From a virus: DNA of 64,000 nucleotides. The notes beneath the pieces are model-generated. The model saw only the letters and a program-made list of their open reading frames with translations, searched no databases and was not told where the DNA came from. Positions 1 to 8,198 of this stretch are shown in pieces. The position numbers and the translations under genes are program-made. Positions within the stretch are counted from its first letter, which is position 1. The number at the start of each line of letters is the position of its first letter. The DNA is taken from the IMG/VR virus record IMGVR_UViG_3300044732_001952, positions 1 through 64,000 of that record. The stretch is one strand, 5' to 3'.

Positions 1-1273
1 TTTTAAAAACACCGTATTTGTCAACGAATTTTTTTGTGATATATTCTATCATTTTAAGTTGTTCTTTAACATTTTTAGTCACAAAAATTGAACCATCAGA
101 AAATGTTTCTTGTGCTAGATAGTTATTAAAACTATGTATTTGTTCTAAATCTTCTACAATAAAATCACAGTCAAAATAACTTGGACTCATATTTAAAATA
201 CTAATAAAATCAAAACCACCAAAAACAGTTTCTTTGTAGATATTACTAAGATTATGTTCGTAAGTTATACTTTTTTGATTCTGAATATTTTTACCACCAG
301 TAACTGAACTATAAATTTTATTGTAAAATGTTAAAACTTTATTAAAAGCCTCCTCATTTTTCTTTCTAACAAATAAATTCCAAAAAGAGATTAGTTTAGT
401 GTTATGGTGTATATAAAAATTATTATAATATTTTTCTAACTCAAAACTATTAACCGTGTAATTAAAAACTTCTTGGTTTGAGTTTATCTCCACATTAAAA
501 TCAAAATGTTCTAAAACAAACTCTCTATTATTCTTCACTTTTTCCATCCATTCAGGACCAATAGAATGAATTTTTTTAATTGTAAATGAGTGTTTAATTA
601 AATTCATTTCACAATCAAAGTTTGACATGTCTACCCCCAATTGTACAGATTTGTTTTTAAGTCTTACTGATGTTTGTAGAGGTTGTGAAACATTTGTAAC
701 TTCAATCATATTAGATTCTAAGAAATCTAAAAAATCTTCAGTATAAACGATATTACCGTTAACCCTATCTAAACCAGCCATACAACAATTCAAATCAAAA
801 ACTGTTAAGAGAGTTTTATAATATTCAGTTTCATTAAAACCTTGAATTGATTTTTTAATAGTACTAACACTAATAGAAACCTTATTAATTATACCAAAAC
901 GTTCACTACTAAACATTCGCATTGTCTCACCACTAGGACCAACCCAAGTTCTACCATAACCATCCACACCGGCCACATTATCCAAAGTGGCATGTATAAA
1001 TAAATTCGGGTCATTGGTGTTGTATGACCAATCGTAACTTAAAACGTTGTCAAAAAAGAATAAGTCAACGTCGTTAATAATTGGTTCCTCAAACTTTTCT
1101 TTGTTTAAAAGATAGTAGATAGTATTTGCTACTGCACCACCTGCCATGAAGTAATGCATGGGGTAATCATCAACCCCAGCCCCATCTGAATGGAGTTTGT
1201 GATTGATGATTTCCAAGACCTTGTTATAGGTCTTCCCACTGTTCAAAAACTTTATTAATTCTTTTCTATTCAT
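1..1273 (-). CDS. Partial nucleotidyltransferase-like protein
   Basis: The frame is open from the ATG at 1273 to the left edge, so the C-terminus is missing; about 424 codons are visible. Residues 43-50 read MAGGAVAN and residues 66-71 read INDVDL. A GG loop followed some 20 residues later by D-x-D is the layout of the nucleotidyltransferase fold (poly(A) polymerase and CCA-adding type). The rest is not recognisable. Its ATG overlaps the stop of the upstream gene (TAATG), so the two are translationally coupled. A second protein with a similar AGSA plus GDLDIV pattern lies at 16251-17039. Substrate unknown. Confidence 0.5.
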   Translation of the reverse strand, partial: MNRKELIKFLNSGKTYNKVLEIINHKLHSDGAGVDDYPMHYFMAGGAVANTIYYLLNKEKFEEPIINDVDLFFFDNVLSYDWSYNTNDPNLFIHATLDNVAGVDGYGRTWVGPSGETMRMFSSERFGIINKVSISVSTIKKSIQGFNETEYYKTLLTVFDLNCCMAGLDRVNGNIVYTEDFLDFLESNMIEVTNVSQPLQTSVRLKNKSVQLGVDMSNFDCEMNLIKHSFTIKKIHSIGPEWMEKVKNNREFVLEHFDFNVEINSNQEVFNYTVNSFELEKYYNNFYIHHNTKLISFWNLFVRKKNEEAFNKVLTFYNKIYSSVTGGKNIQNQKSITYEHNLSNIYKETVFGGFDFISILNMSPSYFDCDFIVEDLEQIHSFNNYLAQETFSDGSIFVTKNVKEQLKMIEYITKKFVDKYGVFK

Positions 1274-1515
1274 TACTTAATGTTGTAAACTTCACGAAAC
1301 GATTCACCCAAAAGTTCTTTAGCTTTAACTATAGCCAAGTCTTTTGTTTTAAGACCTTTTTCAACCAATTTTTTGGAGTGGTACAAACAATACTCTGTTG
1401 AACTAACTTCCATTTTCTCACCTCGTCCTTGGGCTTTTTTAAATGAATCTTTTGCGTAGATGTCATAAAAACCCACTTTTGTAATGTAACGTCCTTTACC
1501 TCCTGATTTTGCCAT
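1273..1515 (-). CDS. Hypothetical protein, 80 aa
   Basis: Small basic protein of unknown function, coupled by a TAATG overlap to the nucleotidyltransferase-like gene downstream. A TATATTTG box lies 32 bases upstream of the ATG and followed by an A+T-rich leader. No recognised domain. Confidence 0.7.
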   Translation of the reverse strand: MAKSGGKGRYITKVGFYDIYAKDSFKKAQGRGEKMEVSSTEYCLYHSKKLVEKGLKTKDLAIVKAKELLGESFREVYNIK

Positions 1516-1547
1516 AATGTTTTTTGTTTTTTAAATGATTAATGATA

Positions 1548-1555
1548 CAAATATA
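1548..1555 (-). promoter_or_regulatory. Bacteroidota -7 box TATATTTG
   Basis: Exact match to the TAnnTTTG element of Bacteroidota sigma-A promoters, upstream of the 1273-1515 gene. Confidence 0.6.
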
Positions 1556-1663
1556 ATAACTTATTTCTAATTAAAAAAGCATTCATCATTTATTTTTTAT
1601 TAAAAATTTATGTACAATAATAAACACAATTCTTATATTAAGATAATTATAAATAAATACATT

Positions 1664-2743
1664 ATGAAAAAATTATTATTATCGTTATTTTTATTATTAA
1701 GTACATTGTCATATGGTCAAACTGTTATTCAATATGACTACATGGAAACATGGTCAACAGGTTACGCAACTTCTGGTTGGTTTGGAGCACCAACAGCAAC
1801 GTGGGCAACAAATATATCAGTTTCTCCTACTCAGAGTGCTGTAATATATGGAGCTGGAAGTGGAACTTCTGGAGTTGAACAAGCTTGGTATGTATTACCA
1901 AATATTACAGGGTTAAATACATCACATCCATACCAATTAAAATTCCGTTTAGCGTCACAAACATTTACAGGTCCAACGGCATTAACACGTGGATTGGATG
2001 CTACAGATTTAGTTGAAGTTCAAGTTTCAAGAAATGGAGGCGCATATGTTTCTGAGCTTAGAATTACAGGAAATGCAAATGCAATTTGGCCATACACTGC
2101 AACAGGTGTAATCAGTCATAATGCAAATGGTTCATATACAAATTCTTTGGCTCCAACAGGTGACATATATCAAGCTCCTGCAGGTTCAACTACAACGGGA
2201 CCGTCTACGGTTACTTTGAATCTCCCATCTGGAATTTCTCAAATAGCAATCGATATTTTTTGTAGAGTAAATTCAGCTGGTGAGGAATGGTGGATTGATA
2301 ATATTGAATTGATAGAAATATTCCCACTACCAGTAGAAATGATTTCTTTTGAAGGTACAAACCATGAGGAGGGTAACCTACTAGTATGGAAAACCGCTTC
2401 CGAACATAATTCAGATTATTATTTAATTGAATGTTCTACCACAGGTGAGTTTAATGAAAGTACGGTTATAGGTAATAAAACCGCAGCTGGTAATAGTAAC
2501 CAAGTAATGGAGTATAGTTTTTTAGATAACAATTTTAGAGAAACAATAAATTACTATAGAATCACCCAAGTAGATTTTAATGGTGAATATAAAATATATG
2601 GACCAATATCAATCGATAACAGAACAACAAAGAAAGTGGTTATTAAATACGTTAATTTGTTAGGTCAAGTGGTAGATAAAGATTACCGAGGGTTCTTTTT
2701 TGAGGTGTACTCTGATGGAACAAATAAGAAGATTTATAGATAA
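1664..2743 (+). CDS. Secreted protein with T9SS-type C-terminal domain
   Basis: I take the ATG at 1664 because it opens a clean signal peptide (MKKLLLSLFLLLSTLSYG, then Q); the frame runs 54 bases further upstream without such a signal. About 359 residues. The middle is a Gly/Thr/Ser-rich beta-sandwich-like region. From about residue 225, LPVEMISFEG and LLVWKTASE open the flavobacterial C-terminal fibronectin-like domain, and the last 45 residues (VNLLGQVVD, then EVYSDGT and a basic end) match the terminal sorting region seen on many Flavobacteriia type IX secretion substrates. The gene stands alone on the + strand. Known: such domains send proteins across the outer membrane. Inference: the phage displays or secretes it during infection. 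Confidence 0.7.
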   Translation: MKKLLLSLFLLLSTLSYGQTVIQYDYMETWSTGYATSGWFGAPTATWATNISVSPTQSAVIYGAGSGTSGVEQAWYVLPNITGLNTSHPYQLKFRLASQTFTGPTALTRGLDATDLVEVQVSRNGGAYVSELRITGNANAIWPYTATGVISHNANGSYTNSLAPTGDIYQAPAGSTTTGPSTVTLNLPSGISQIAIDIFCRVNSAGEEWWIDNIELIEIFPLPVEMISFEGTNHEEGNLLVWKTASEHNSDYYLIECSTTGEFNESTVIGNKTAAGNSNQVMEYSFLDNNFRETINYYRITQVDFNGEYKIYGPISIDNRTTKKVVIKYVNLLGQVVDKDYRGFFFEVYSDGTNKKIYR

Positions 2744-2774
2744 AAAAAAGGTGGGATATCCCACCTTTTTTTTA
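2744..2774. terminator. Bidirectional intrinsic terminator
   Basis: The hairpin AAGGTGGGATATCCCACCTT is flanked by A and T runs on both sides and sits between convergent genes. Confidence 0.8.
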
Positions 2775-3599
2775 TTTGATAACACCCATTGTTTTTAATA
2801 CAGAGGTTAATACTTCATTAACCTCATCGTTAGTTAAGTCTACAGACCTTAAAGTTTCTACTGCACGTTGTACAGATACTTTTGATTCTGTCATGAATCT
2901 TGTTTTTAACTTCAACTTAAGTTGTTGAACAAAGTCGTCTTTAACTTTTTCTGCGGCAAAGTTAAAATTGTCACCATAGATAAGTTTAATTTGACCTAGA
3001 TTTAAACCAGCATCTTCATTGTTATAAAATGTAAAACTATTAACATTAACAGTTAAACCTTTATTGCTATTAATAGGAACTCCAAACTTTCTATTAATTC
3101 TTTTATCTATGATGTAGTATAAGAAACCTTCCCTCATATAGCTATCGTAATAACCTTTTTGAGTTGTACACCACTTAGTACCCATACCATATAGTTTAGA
3201 AGAATCGAAACTAAGTGGAACAAGAATTTTCCAATTATCATCTTCAAAAACAACTCTTACATCATTCTTAACCTCAGACCTAGAAGGTATATTTAATTCT
3301 TGTACCTTTAAAAGAAATTCATTGACAGTTTTAAATTTGTTTATATCTCTAAAATCAGTTGGGATTTTGCCATTTAAGTTTCTTTCAAACCAAATTAAAG
3401 ATTCTTTAACAGGGTTTTCCAATGATGCTGGAAAATCAGGGTTAAGTCTATACTTACCATTAGTAAGACTAATATATCTAACTTTGAATAACCATTCAAT
3501 ATATTTTTGGTTAGTGGTTGGGTCCATTCTACCAATTAACGCAACAGACCTTTCAGATACACCGTATTTAGTTTTTAATTCTTCTAATTTCCTAGACAT
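2772..3599 (-). CDS. GAGSKWC-family phage protein, short member
   Basis: 275 residues. Residues near 140-147 read GMGTKWCT, the signature shared with the proteins at 5675-6850 and 8199-9623. The N-terminus (KYGVSE, then DPTTNQKYIEWL) also aligns with the 8199 protein (KYGED, then DPSGNNKYLDWM), so these are paralogues. Unlike the other two it lacks a capsid-targeting-like N-terminus and has a host-type -7 box instead. Function unknown; the conserved Trp-Cys pair and preceding glycines suggest a functional site. Confidence 0.7.
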   Translation of the reverse strand: MSRKLEELKTKYGVSERSVALIGRMDPTTNQKYIEWLFKVRYISLTNGKYRLNPDFPASLENPVKESLIWFERNLNGKIPTDFRDINKFKTVNEFLLKVQELNIPSRSEVKNDVRVVFEDDNWKILVPLSFDSSKLYGMGTKWCTTQKGYYDSYMREGFLYYIIDKRINRKFGVPINSNKGLTVNVNSFTFYNNEDAGLNLGQIKLIYGDNFNFAAEKVKDDFVQQLKLKLKTRFMTESKVSVQRAVETLRSVDLTNDEVNEVLTSVLKTMGVIK

Positions 3600-3624
3600 G
3601 ACCTTTTATTTTTAAATTACGGTA

Positions 3625-3632
3625 CAAATATA
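3625..3632 (-). promoter_or_regulatory. -7 box TATATTTG
   Basis: 25 bases upstream of the 2772-3599 ATG; a TTTTTG stretch lies about 20 bases further upstream, as expected for a -33 element. Confidence 0.6.
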
Positions 3633-3653
3633 GGTATAATTTTTTAAATAAAC

Positions 3654-3684
3654 AAAAAAAGTGACTATCTAGTCACTTTCTTAT
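3654..3684 (-). terminator. Intrinsic terminator of the DUF6011-like gene
   Basis: AGTGACTAGATAGTCACT followed by seven T on the minus strand; the hairpin overlaps the last codons of the 3665-4141 gene. Confidence 0.7.
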
Positions 3685-4141
3685 ACTTTTTACCACTACA
3701 TACAGGTCCAATACCTGTCTTGATTGACTCAGGTGTTGTCAAGGTTTTATAACAATGCCCACAACGACCATGATGATAAACCTCTACTTGTGAAAATTTG
3801 TTTTGGTCATTAAAGAATTTTTCCAAGAACCAATCAAATGTTTTAACTTTTTGATTGTCCAAACCTAATACAGATTTTTCACTGTACTTAAATTTTTTGT
3901 CCTCAAAACAAGTCCCAATAAAAACATAATCATGACCACTAAGTACCTGTACAAACCAAACATCATCCTCCTTATGTTTTTTAACCTTGTAAGTAAAGTA
4001 GTTACCACTGTCTTTATTTAAGATAGTGAATAGGGCGTTACCAGCGAAAACAAAATCACGTAGTTGTTGTCCACGTAGTTGTGCTTCAGGTACAAATTGA
4101 AATGTTGGTTTTGATGTTGTAGGTATTTTTACGAAGTCCAT
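3665..4141 (-). CDS. DUF6011-like zinc-finger protein
   Basis: 158 residues. The C-terminus reads RCGHCYKTLTTPESI then GIGPVC, a Cys4-type zinc finger as in DUF6011 proteins (CxxC, PESI, GIGPxC). The N-terminal 110 residues are beta-rich with no recognised domain. Divergently transcribed from the gene at 4221. DUF6011 fingers are common in phage and mobile-element proteins, with unknown function. Confidence 0.7.
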   Translation of the reverse strand: MDFVKIPTTSKPTFQFVPEAQLRGQQLRDFVFAGNALFTILNKDSGNYFTYKVKKHKEDDVWFVQVLSGHDYVFIGTCFEDKKFKYSEKSVLGLDNQKVKTFDWFLEKFFNDQNKFSQVEVYHHGRCGHCYKTLTTPESIKTGIGPVCSGKKYKKVTR

Positions 4142-4164
4142 ATCTTTTGTTTTTATTGTTCTTA

Positions 4165-4172
4165 CAAATATA
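4165..4172 (-). promoter_or_regulatory. -7 box TATATTTG
   Basis: Minus-strand half of a divergent promoter pair, 23 bases upstream of the ATG at 4141. Confidence 0.65.
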
Positions 4173-4183
4173 ATAAATTTTTG

Positions 4184-4191
4184 TATATTTG
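4184..4191 (+). promoter_or_regulatory. -7 box TATATTTG
   Basis: Plus-strand half of the divergent pair, 29 bases before the ATG at 4221. Confidence 0.65.
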
Positions 4192-4220
4192 TAGTATAAA
4201 ATCAATAAAAATTATTTAGG

Positions 4221-4535
4221 ATGAAAAATATAAGACAAATATTCAAAGGTAATGAACATCTAACGGGTTTTGGGCCTGTTGAAGAACTAATTGAGTATTG
4301 TCAAGAACTTGAAGGACAAGTATTGGAAAGAAAAGTTGAAGACGTATATGATAAAGAATTAATTTATCTAGAAATGATTCGTGATATCTATAATAGTTGT
4401 AATGATATAAGGGAACAAGAAACGTTAAACGAGAGATACCCTAATGAATTTCCTGAAGTTAACTACAAAGAAATAGTCGGTAATTTAAAAACTTACATTC
4501 AAAAAATGATTCGTGAAAATAAATTACCTATATAA
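4221..4535 (+). CDS. Hypothetical protein, 104 aa
   Basis: Acidic, helix-rich protein. The first residues (MKNIRQIFKGNEHL) are basic-hydrophobic but lack the L-x-E site of its neighbours. It overlaps the convergent gene at 4524 by 12 bases. Not recognised. Confidence 0.65.
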   Translation: MKNIRQIFKGNEHLTGFGPVEELIEYCQELEGQVLERKVEDVYDKELIYLEMIRDIYNSCNDIREQETLNERYPNEFPEVNYKEIVGNLKTYIQKMIRENKLPI

Positions 4536-4946
4536 TCTATTTGGTAAAAAACTGCCAACAAATTCCTCAAACCAAAAAGAACCTACTTCTTTACTCATTT
4601 CAATAAGTTCATCATCACTTACTGTTGGTCCAACAAAATATCTACCCTTTTTAATAAAAAGACCTTTACCTTGTGGGTGTCTTTTTATTTCTATATAAGA
4701 AAGATATTCATCAAAGATAAGATTTTCAGGCATGTAATTCATGTCCTCTAAATAATATGCCACAGTCTTAAACTTTTCACTAAATGTTTGTACAGCCGGA
4801 TTAAATAATATTTTTTTAACTTCTGATAATGATTCTATCTTTCTTTTATTTTGTGACATTAAATCCAAATGGAAAGCATGTTGTTTAATCCAATCCATTG
4901 AATCGTCAAGTTCTTCTTTGATTATTTTTCTTAAAAATTTATCCAT
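4524..4946 (-). CDS. Protein with capsid-targeting-like N-terminus
   Basis: I place the start at the ATG at 4946 because it yields MDKFLRKIIKEELDDSMDW, matching its relatives; the frame extends four codons upstream. The pattern is a basic-hydrophobic leader, I-K-E, then an acidic stretch with D-W. This fits the (L/I)-x-E rule for T4-type prohead protease cleavage. The remaining 120 residues are not recognised. Its 5' end overlaps the 3' end of 4951-5487, or abuts it, so the two form one unit. Confidence 0.7.
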   Translation of the reverse strand: MDKFLRKIIKEELDDSMDWIKQHAFHLDLMSQNKRKIESLSEVKKILFNPAVQTFSEKFKTVAYYLEDMNYMPENLIFDEYLSYIEIKRHPQGKGLFIKKGRYFVGPTVSDDELIEMSKEVGSFWFEEFVGSFLPNRLYR

Positions 4947-4950
4947 AATA

Positions 4951-5487
4951 CTATACAAAAATTGTTACTTTCTTTTGGAATATCTCCCTCAAAAATTCGT
5001 CATTACCTTCCCAACCATCGTAAGATGTACCATAAATAGTTGCACCAAAATATCTACCATCACTTTTTCTTTGCCAAATAAGTCTATCTGTAAAAGATTG
5101 GGCATCTAAATCCCAATCTACATTTTCTTGTGACATATGTTCCCATTTAGAACAATCCTTTAAAAGTGGTTCCATTATACTCCAATCAGTAAGGTTAGGT
5201 GTATTATCCCATTCACCATTTTCTTTCCAATCACCACTTTCCCATTGGTCAAACCCATAGTCATCCCATTCTTCAGGTGTAAATCTTAATTTATACTCTT
5301 CCGTTGGTGAATAATACCCTTCTCTGTATAATTCGTTGAATAAATTAGTATTTTCTAACATGTAATCAAACACTAAATCTTCGATAGGTAATTTAACTCT
5401 ATTACTCCAAGAAGGTACTTCATCAGAAATATCTTTAATCCAATCTAAATCAGATTCCTTTAATATTTTTTTAATTATATTTTTCAT
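4951..5487 (-). CDS. Protein with capsid-targeting-like N-terminus
   Basis: Starts MKNIIKKILKESDLDWIKDI: the family consensus leader, an LKE site and the D-W-containing segment. The body is acidic, Trp-rich (DQWESGDWKENGEWDN) and unrecognised. ATATTTAT lies 7 bases upstream of the ATG. Confidence 0.75.
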   Translation of the reverse strand: MKNIIKKILKESDLDWIKDISDEVPSWSNRVKLPIEDLVFDYMLENTNLFNELYREGYYSPTEEYKLRFTPEEWDDYGFDQWESGDWKENGEWDNTPNLTDWSIMEPLLKDCSKWEHMSQENVDWDLDAQSFTDRLIWQRKSDGRYFGATIYGTSYDGWEGNDEFLREIFQKKVTIFV

Positions 5488-5494
5488 TTTTATT

Positions 5495-5502
5495 ATAAAT
5501 AT
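5495..5502 (-). promoter_or_regulatory. ATATTTAT start-proximal element
   Basis: Sits 7 bases before the ATG at 5487; same element and spacing as at other LKE-type genes. Proposed phage-specific (late?) promoter core. Confidence 0.5.
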
Positions 5503-5515
5503 ATAATAGGCATAA

Positions 5516-5650
5516 AAAAACCCCCATGATTACGTACTATCATCAAGGGGGTCGTAGCTACTTTGTGGTGAAAAGTGGATGTAACTAATTCTACTACTAT
5601 CTTCAACCCATTTTAGTTACCCTGGGGAGACCGTTTAATCACTCAACAGT
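5516..5650 (-). ncRNA. Small structured RNA with its own promoter and terminator
   Basis: No reading frame of note. On the minus strand a TATATTTG box at 5652-5659 is followed by about 130 nt ending in a hairpin (arms CCCCC...GGGGG with inner ATGAT/ATCAT) and a run of seven T at about 5515-5521. Promoter plus terminator and no ORF argue for a discrete small RNA. No family recognised. Confidence 0.5.
5517..5550 (-). terminator. Terminator of the 5516-5650 RNA
   Basis: GC-rich hairpin with CCCCC/GGGGG arms followed by T7 on the minus strand. Confidence 0.75.
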
Positions 5651-5651
5651 A

Positions 5652-5659
5652 CAAATATA
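5652..5659 (-). promoter_or_regulatory. -7 box TATATTTG
   Basis: Immediately upstream of the small RNA at 5516-5650; no coding gene starts nearby. Confidence 0.6.
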
Positions 5660-5674
5660 ATATCTTTTTTTTAA

Positions 5675-6850
5675 TTAATCAAGATTATTTTTTATTTTGT
5701 ATTCTTCTAAATAATCTCCAATAAATAATTCTGCTTCTTTATAATAATGGTTACTCATTTCAAACCCTACTACTTCATCTAATATTTCATTAAATTCTTC
5801 TTCATATTCATCAACTATTTCTTCAGTTAAAACATCTGAGATTTCTAAAGGTCTGCCAAACACTCTCTCTATTTCTTCCCCAATGGGTAGGTCTGGGTTA
5901 ATATTATACTTCTGTCCTAATATTAATTTAACCGTATAGGTTAATTCTCGTAATAACATATCTCTATCAATATAATAATCATTAAATGGTGAATTATTCA
6001 AATCTTGTAATAACATATCATATAACTCTTCCTTATCCATACCGAGGTGTAATAACTCTTCCAGATCAAAACCAGGTGAGTCAAATAATCCATCCATAAC
6101 TTCATTATTTATTATAAAATATGAGTGACTTTCAATAAAACTCTTAAAATTTATTAAATCCTCAAATGTTGTAATAAAATCATGTCCATTATTAGTTAAC
6201 CAATCATTAATATAGTTATAATTAATACGACCAATTTGTTCTGGTGATGCCGTCATTTTTCTTGAGTTGTGGTACTCCATTAATTTTTCAATAATTTGTT
6301 CGTATTTTGGATGTAGATGAATTATAATTTGAGGATTTGTTTTACAATTATTAACTGCATTACACCAATCGGTTCCACCCCCTGCTTTAATATGGTAAGA
6401 AAATTTATGATTTGGGTCGTCCTGTGGTTTGTTTTTAAAAATCCAAAAGAATTCAGTTCCAGTAGTATTATGTCTATCCCAGTATGAACTAGTATCTTTA
6501 GCAGTTGTACACCATTTAGAACCCGCACCATATTTACAAGACGCTTCCCACGTATTAGCTGCCACTACCAACAAGTCTTTATCTTCATAAAACTTAGTAA
6601 CATCATCAGGGGCTTTAGCCTTTTTAATTTGATTTAAATCTTTTAATAATTCTTCATAAGAATTGTAATTAGCAAAATCTTTTTTTGGTAGACTTCTTCT
6701 ATTATCAATTACATCATCCATTATTTTCATGGCAGCCTCAGGGTTACCACTTTTCTTATTAGCCCAAGATTTATAAAGATTTTGTATATGTTCAATACCC
6801 TCAAAAAGTGAACGTTTAATTTCTTCTAAAATAATTTTTTTAATATTCAT
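5675..6850 (-). CDS. GAGSKWC-family protein with capsid-targeting-like leader
   Basis: Start placed at 6850 (MNIKKIILEEIKRSLFEG); the frame extends seven codons upstream but ATATTTAT lies 4 bases before this ATG. About 391 residues. The leader contains ILE-E and LFE-G, plausible prohead-protease sites. YGAGSKWCTTA near residue 107 marks the family. The C-terminal third is very acidic. Paralogue of 8199-9623, with which it shares VEASCKYGAGSKWC-like context. Inference: a head-packaged protein of unknown activity. Confidence 0.7.
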   Translation of the reverse strand: MNIKKIILEEIKRSLFEGIEHIQNLYKSWANKKSGNPEAAMKIMDDVIDNRRSLPKKDFANYNSYEELLKDLNQIKKAKAPDDVTKFYEDKDLLVVAANTWEASCKYGAGSKWCTTAKDTSSYWDRHNTTGTEFFWIFKNKPQDDPNHKFSYHIKAGGGTDWCNAVNNCKTNPQIIIHLHPKYEQIIEKLMEYHNSRKMTASPEQIGRINYNYINDWLTNNGHDFITTFEDLINFKSFIESHSYFIINNEVMDGLFDSPGFDLEELLHLGMDKEELYDMLLQDLNNSPFNDYYIDRDMLLRELTYTVKLILGQKYNINPDLPIGEEIERVFGRPLEISDVLTEEIVDEYEEEFNEILDEVVGFEMSNHYYKEAELFIGDYLEEYKIKNNLD

Positions 6851-6854
6851 ATTA

Positions 6855-6862
6855 ATAAATAT
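6855..6862 (-). promoter_or_regulatory. ATATTTAT start-proximal element
   Basis: Four bases upstream of the ATG at 6850. Confidence 0.5.
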
Positions 6863-6871
6863 ACTGTACAA

Positions 6872-7022
6872 AAAAAAAGACCCACATTTCTGTGAGTCTT
6901 AATAGGGCCGAATGGATATAATATCTTTCGGATTCCACCACCTTGTTTTTCTAAACAAGGAAACAGTTAGAGTGTAGTGAGTCTGCAGAACTCTGTGGCA
7001 CCTACACAAGTTATCCCACTTT
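6872..7022 (-). ncRNA. Small structured RNA upstream of the GAGSKWC gene
   Basis: About 150 nt without an ORF. On the minus strand it shows a perfect hairpin CCTTGTTT/AAACAAGG, a second helix around ATCCGAAAG/CATTCGG, and ends in GACTCACAGAAATGTGGGTC followed by a long T run, a clear terminator. Promoter not obvious. Family not recognised. Confidence 0.5.
6873..6899 (-). terminator. Terminator of the 6872-7022 RNA
   Basis: GACTCACAGAAATGTGGGTC hairpin followed by at least nine T on the minus strand. Confidence 0.75.
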
Positions 7023-7110
7023 TATTTAAATATAATTATTTAATTATCATTTTTCAAGTGTAATAAATTTATTTAAAATAAAAAACCCCCATTTTACTGA
7101 GGATTAATTT

Positions 7111-7503
7111 TGGTGGAGGTGGAGGGTTTCGAACCCTCGTCCTGCGTTACATTACTAACGTCTTCTACATGCTTATTCCATTTTAATCTAAATGGACAAA
7201 ATATTTGATTTATTATTTACCATTGTAAATCAACAAACAATGGGTATCATTCGATTTTGGGTTCAATGATAATCCACCACAACTACGACTTCTGTTGCTA
7301 GGTTATATGTCTGCCGACCCCGTAGTAACACCTAATATGATTAGGCAGCTACTGTTGCACCTTCAGTCACAAAGTGACCTACAGTTGCGTTTGCGAATAC
7401 GTCGCCGTTTGAAGTTTCAATACGTGTATTAACGTGATAGTATTATTTCACGACATGCTTACCCATTACCAATCGTTAACCAGTCAAATCCAAAAACACC
7501 CCC
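7111..7503 (-). ncRNA. ssrA: tmRNA (transfer-messenger RNA)
   Basis: The 5' end GGGGGTG pairs with CACCTCC before an encoded 3' ACCA (7111-7114), giving a 7-bp acceptor with one G-U. The conserved TGGATTTGAC follows the 5' end; the 3' T-arm is GAGGG-TTCGAAA-CCCTC. GGTAAGCATG downstream of the 5' domain matches Bacteroidota tmRNAs. The tag frame starts at GGC (7404-7406) and ends at TAA (7341-7343): 21 residues beginning GDVFANA and ending GATVAA. The stop lies in a CCTAAT/ATTAGG helix. The -VAA end resembles the usual -LAA/-VAA ClpXP degron, but the tag is long. A TATATTTG promoter and boxA-like motif precede it. No smpB is in this window. Confidence 0.93.
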
Positions 7504-7509
7504 AATAAT

Positions 7510-7518
7510 TCAAAGAAC
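7510..7518 (-). promoter_or_regulatory. boxA-like antitermination motif GTTCTTTGA
   Basis: Lies between the promoter box (7524-7531) and the tmRNA 5' end. Resembles the NusB/S10-binding boxA of rRNA operons (GCTCTTTAAC in E. coli). Four more copies precede other stable RNAs in this window. Confidence 0.6.
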
Positions 7519-7523
7519 TCTTA

Positions 7524-7531
7524 CAAATATA
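7524..7531 (-). promoter_or_regulatory. tmRNA promoter -7 box TATATTTG
   Basis: Twenty bases upstream of the tmRNA 5' end with the boxA-like motif in between. Confidence 0.65.
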
Positions 7532-7554
7532 AGAATAAATATTAAATAATCAAA

Positions 7555-7740
7555 TTAAAGACTACCTAAAGACATTGCTTTTCTTTGTAATAAATCCATT
7601 TCTTTTTTTAAAGATTCCATTTGTTTTTCATCTTCTCTAGTTAAATCAAATTTATTTTTTATAGCCGATACTTGTCTAGCCATTTCATCATGTTCTCTAA
7701 GTATTTGGTCGTAAATTTTTGCCTTTTGTTCATTATTCAT
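7555..7740 (-). CDS. Small coiled-coil protein
   Basis: Start taken at the ATG at 7740 (MNNEQKAKIYDQI). About 61 residues, almost entirely charged amphipathic helix (KKEMDLLQRKAM). No recognised family. Confidence 0.6.
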   Translation of the reverse strand: MNNEQKAKIYDQILREHDEMARQVSAIKNKFDLTREDEKQMESLKKEMDLLQRKAMSLGSL

Positions 7741-7786
7741 AATATACAATTTTTATATAATTATATGTATACATTAAAATAAGTAA

Positions 7787-8197
7787 ATGGCTATACCTAA
7801 AAGTAAAAAGGACCTTGAGTTAATTCAGGAATGTAGAGTCTTGGTTAGAAAAAACCCACACCTCAAAAAACGTAAATTAAATGCTATAAAAGATTTAGAA
7901 AAAAGACTTTATTATATAAAAGTATGGGTTATAACTGAATCACAACCACTTTTTAAATTAATAAACTATGACAAACGGTGTTTTAGGGGACCTTCCTGTT
8001 ATCATTTGGACCACACGGTACCAATAATTTACGGTTACAATAATAACATCCCACCCGAAAAAATAGGGGGTATTTCTAACCTAAGATTTATACCTTCAGA
8101 GGATAACATAAGGAAAGGATATAAAATAACTGAAGAATCACATAAAGTTTTAAGGAAATTTAAGCGGAAAGGTGATATTTATAAAAAAAAGAAATAA
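7787..8197 (+). CDS. HNH-type endonuclease, likely homing-type
   Basis: 136 residues, basic. The core reads CYHLDHTVPI, then NLRFIPSEDNIRKG: the D-H catalytic pair of the beta-beta-alpha-Me fold and the trailing N-x-x-x-x-x-x-x-x-N that places the last helix. Zinc cysteines are sparse. Ends one base before the ATG of the next gene. Standalone HNH genes of this size in phages are usually mobile homing endonucleases. Confidence 0.7.
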   Translation: MAIPKSKKDLELIQECRVLVRKNPHLKKRKLNAIKDLEKRLYYIKVWVITESQPLFKLINYDKRCFRGPSCYHLDHTVPIIYGYNNNIPPEKIGGISNLRFIPSEDNIRKGYKITEESHKVLRKFKRKGDIYKKKK

Positions 8198-8198
8198 A

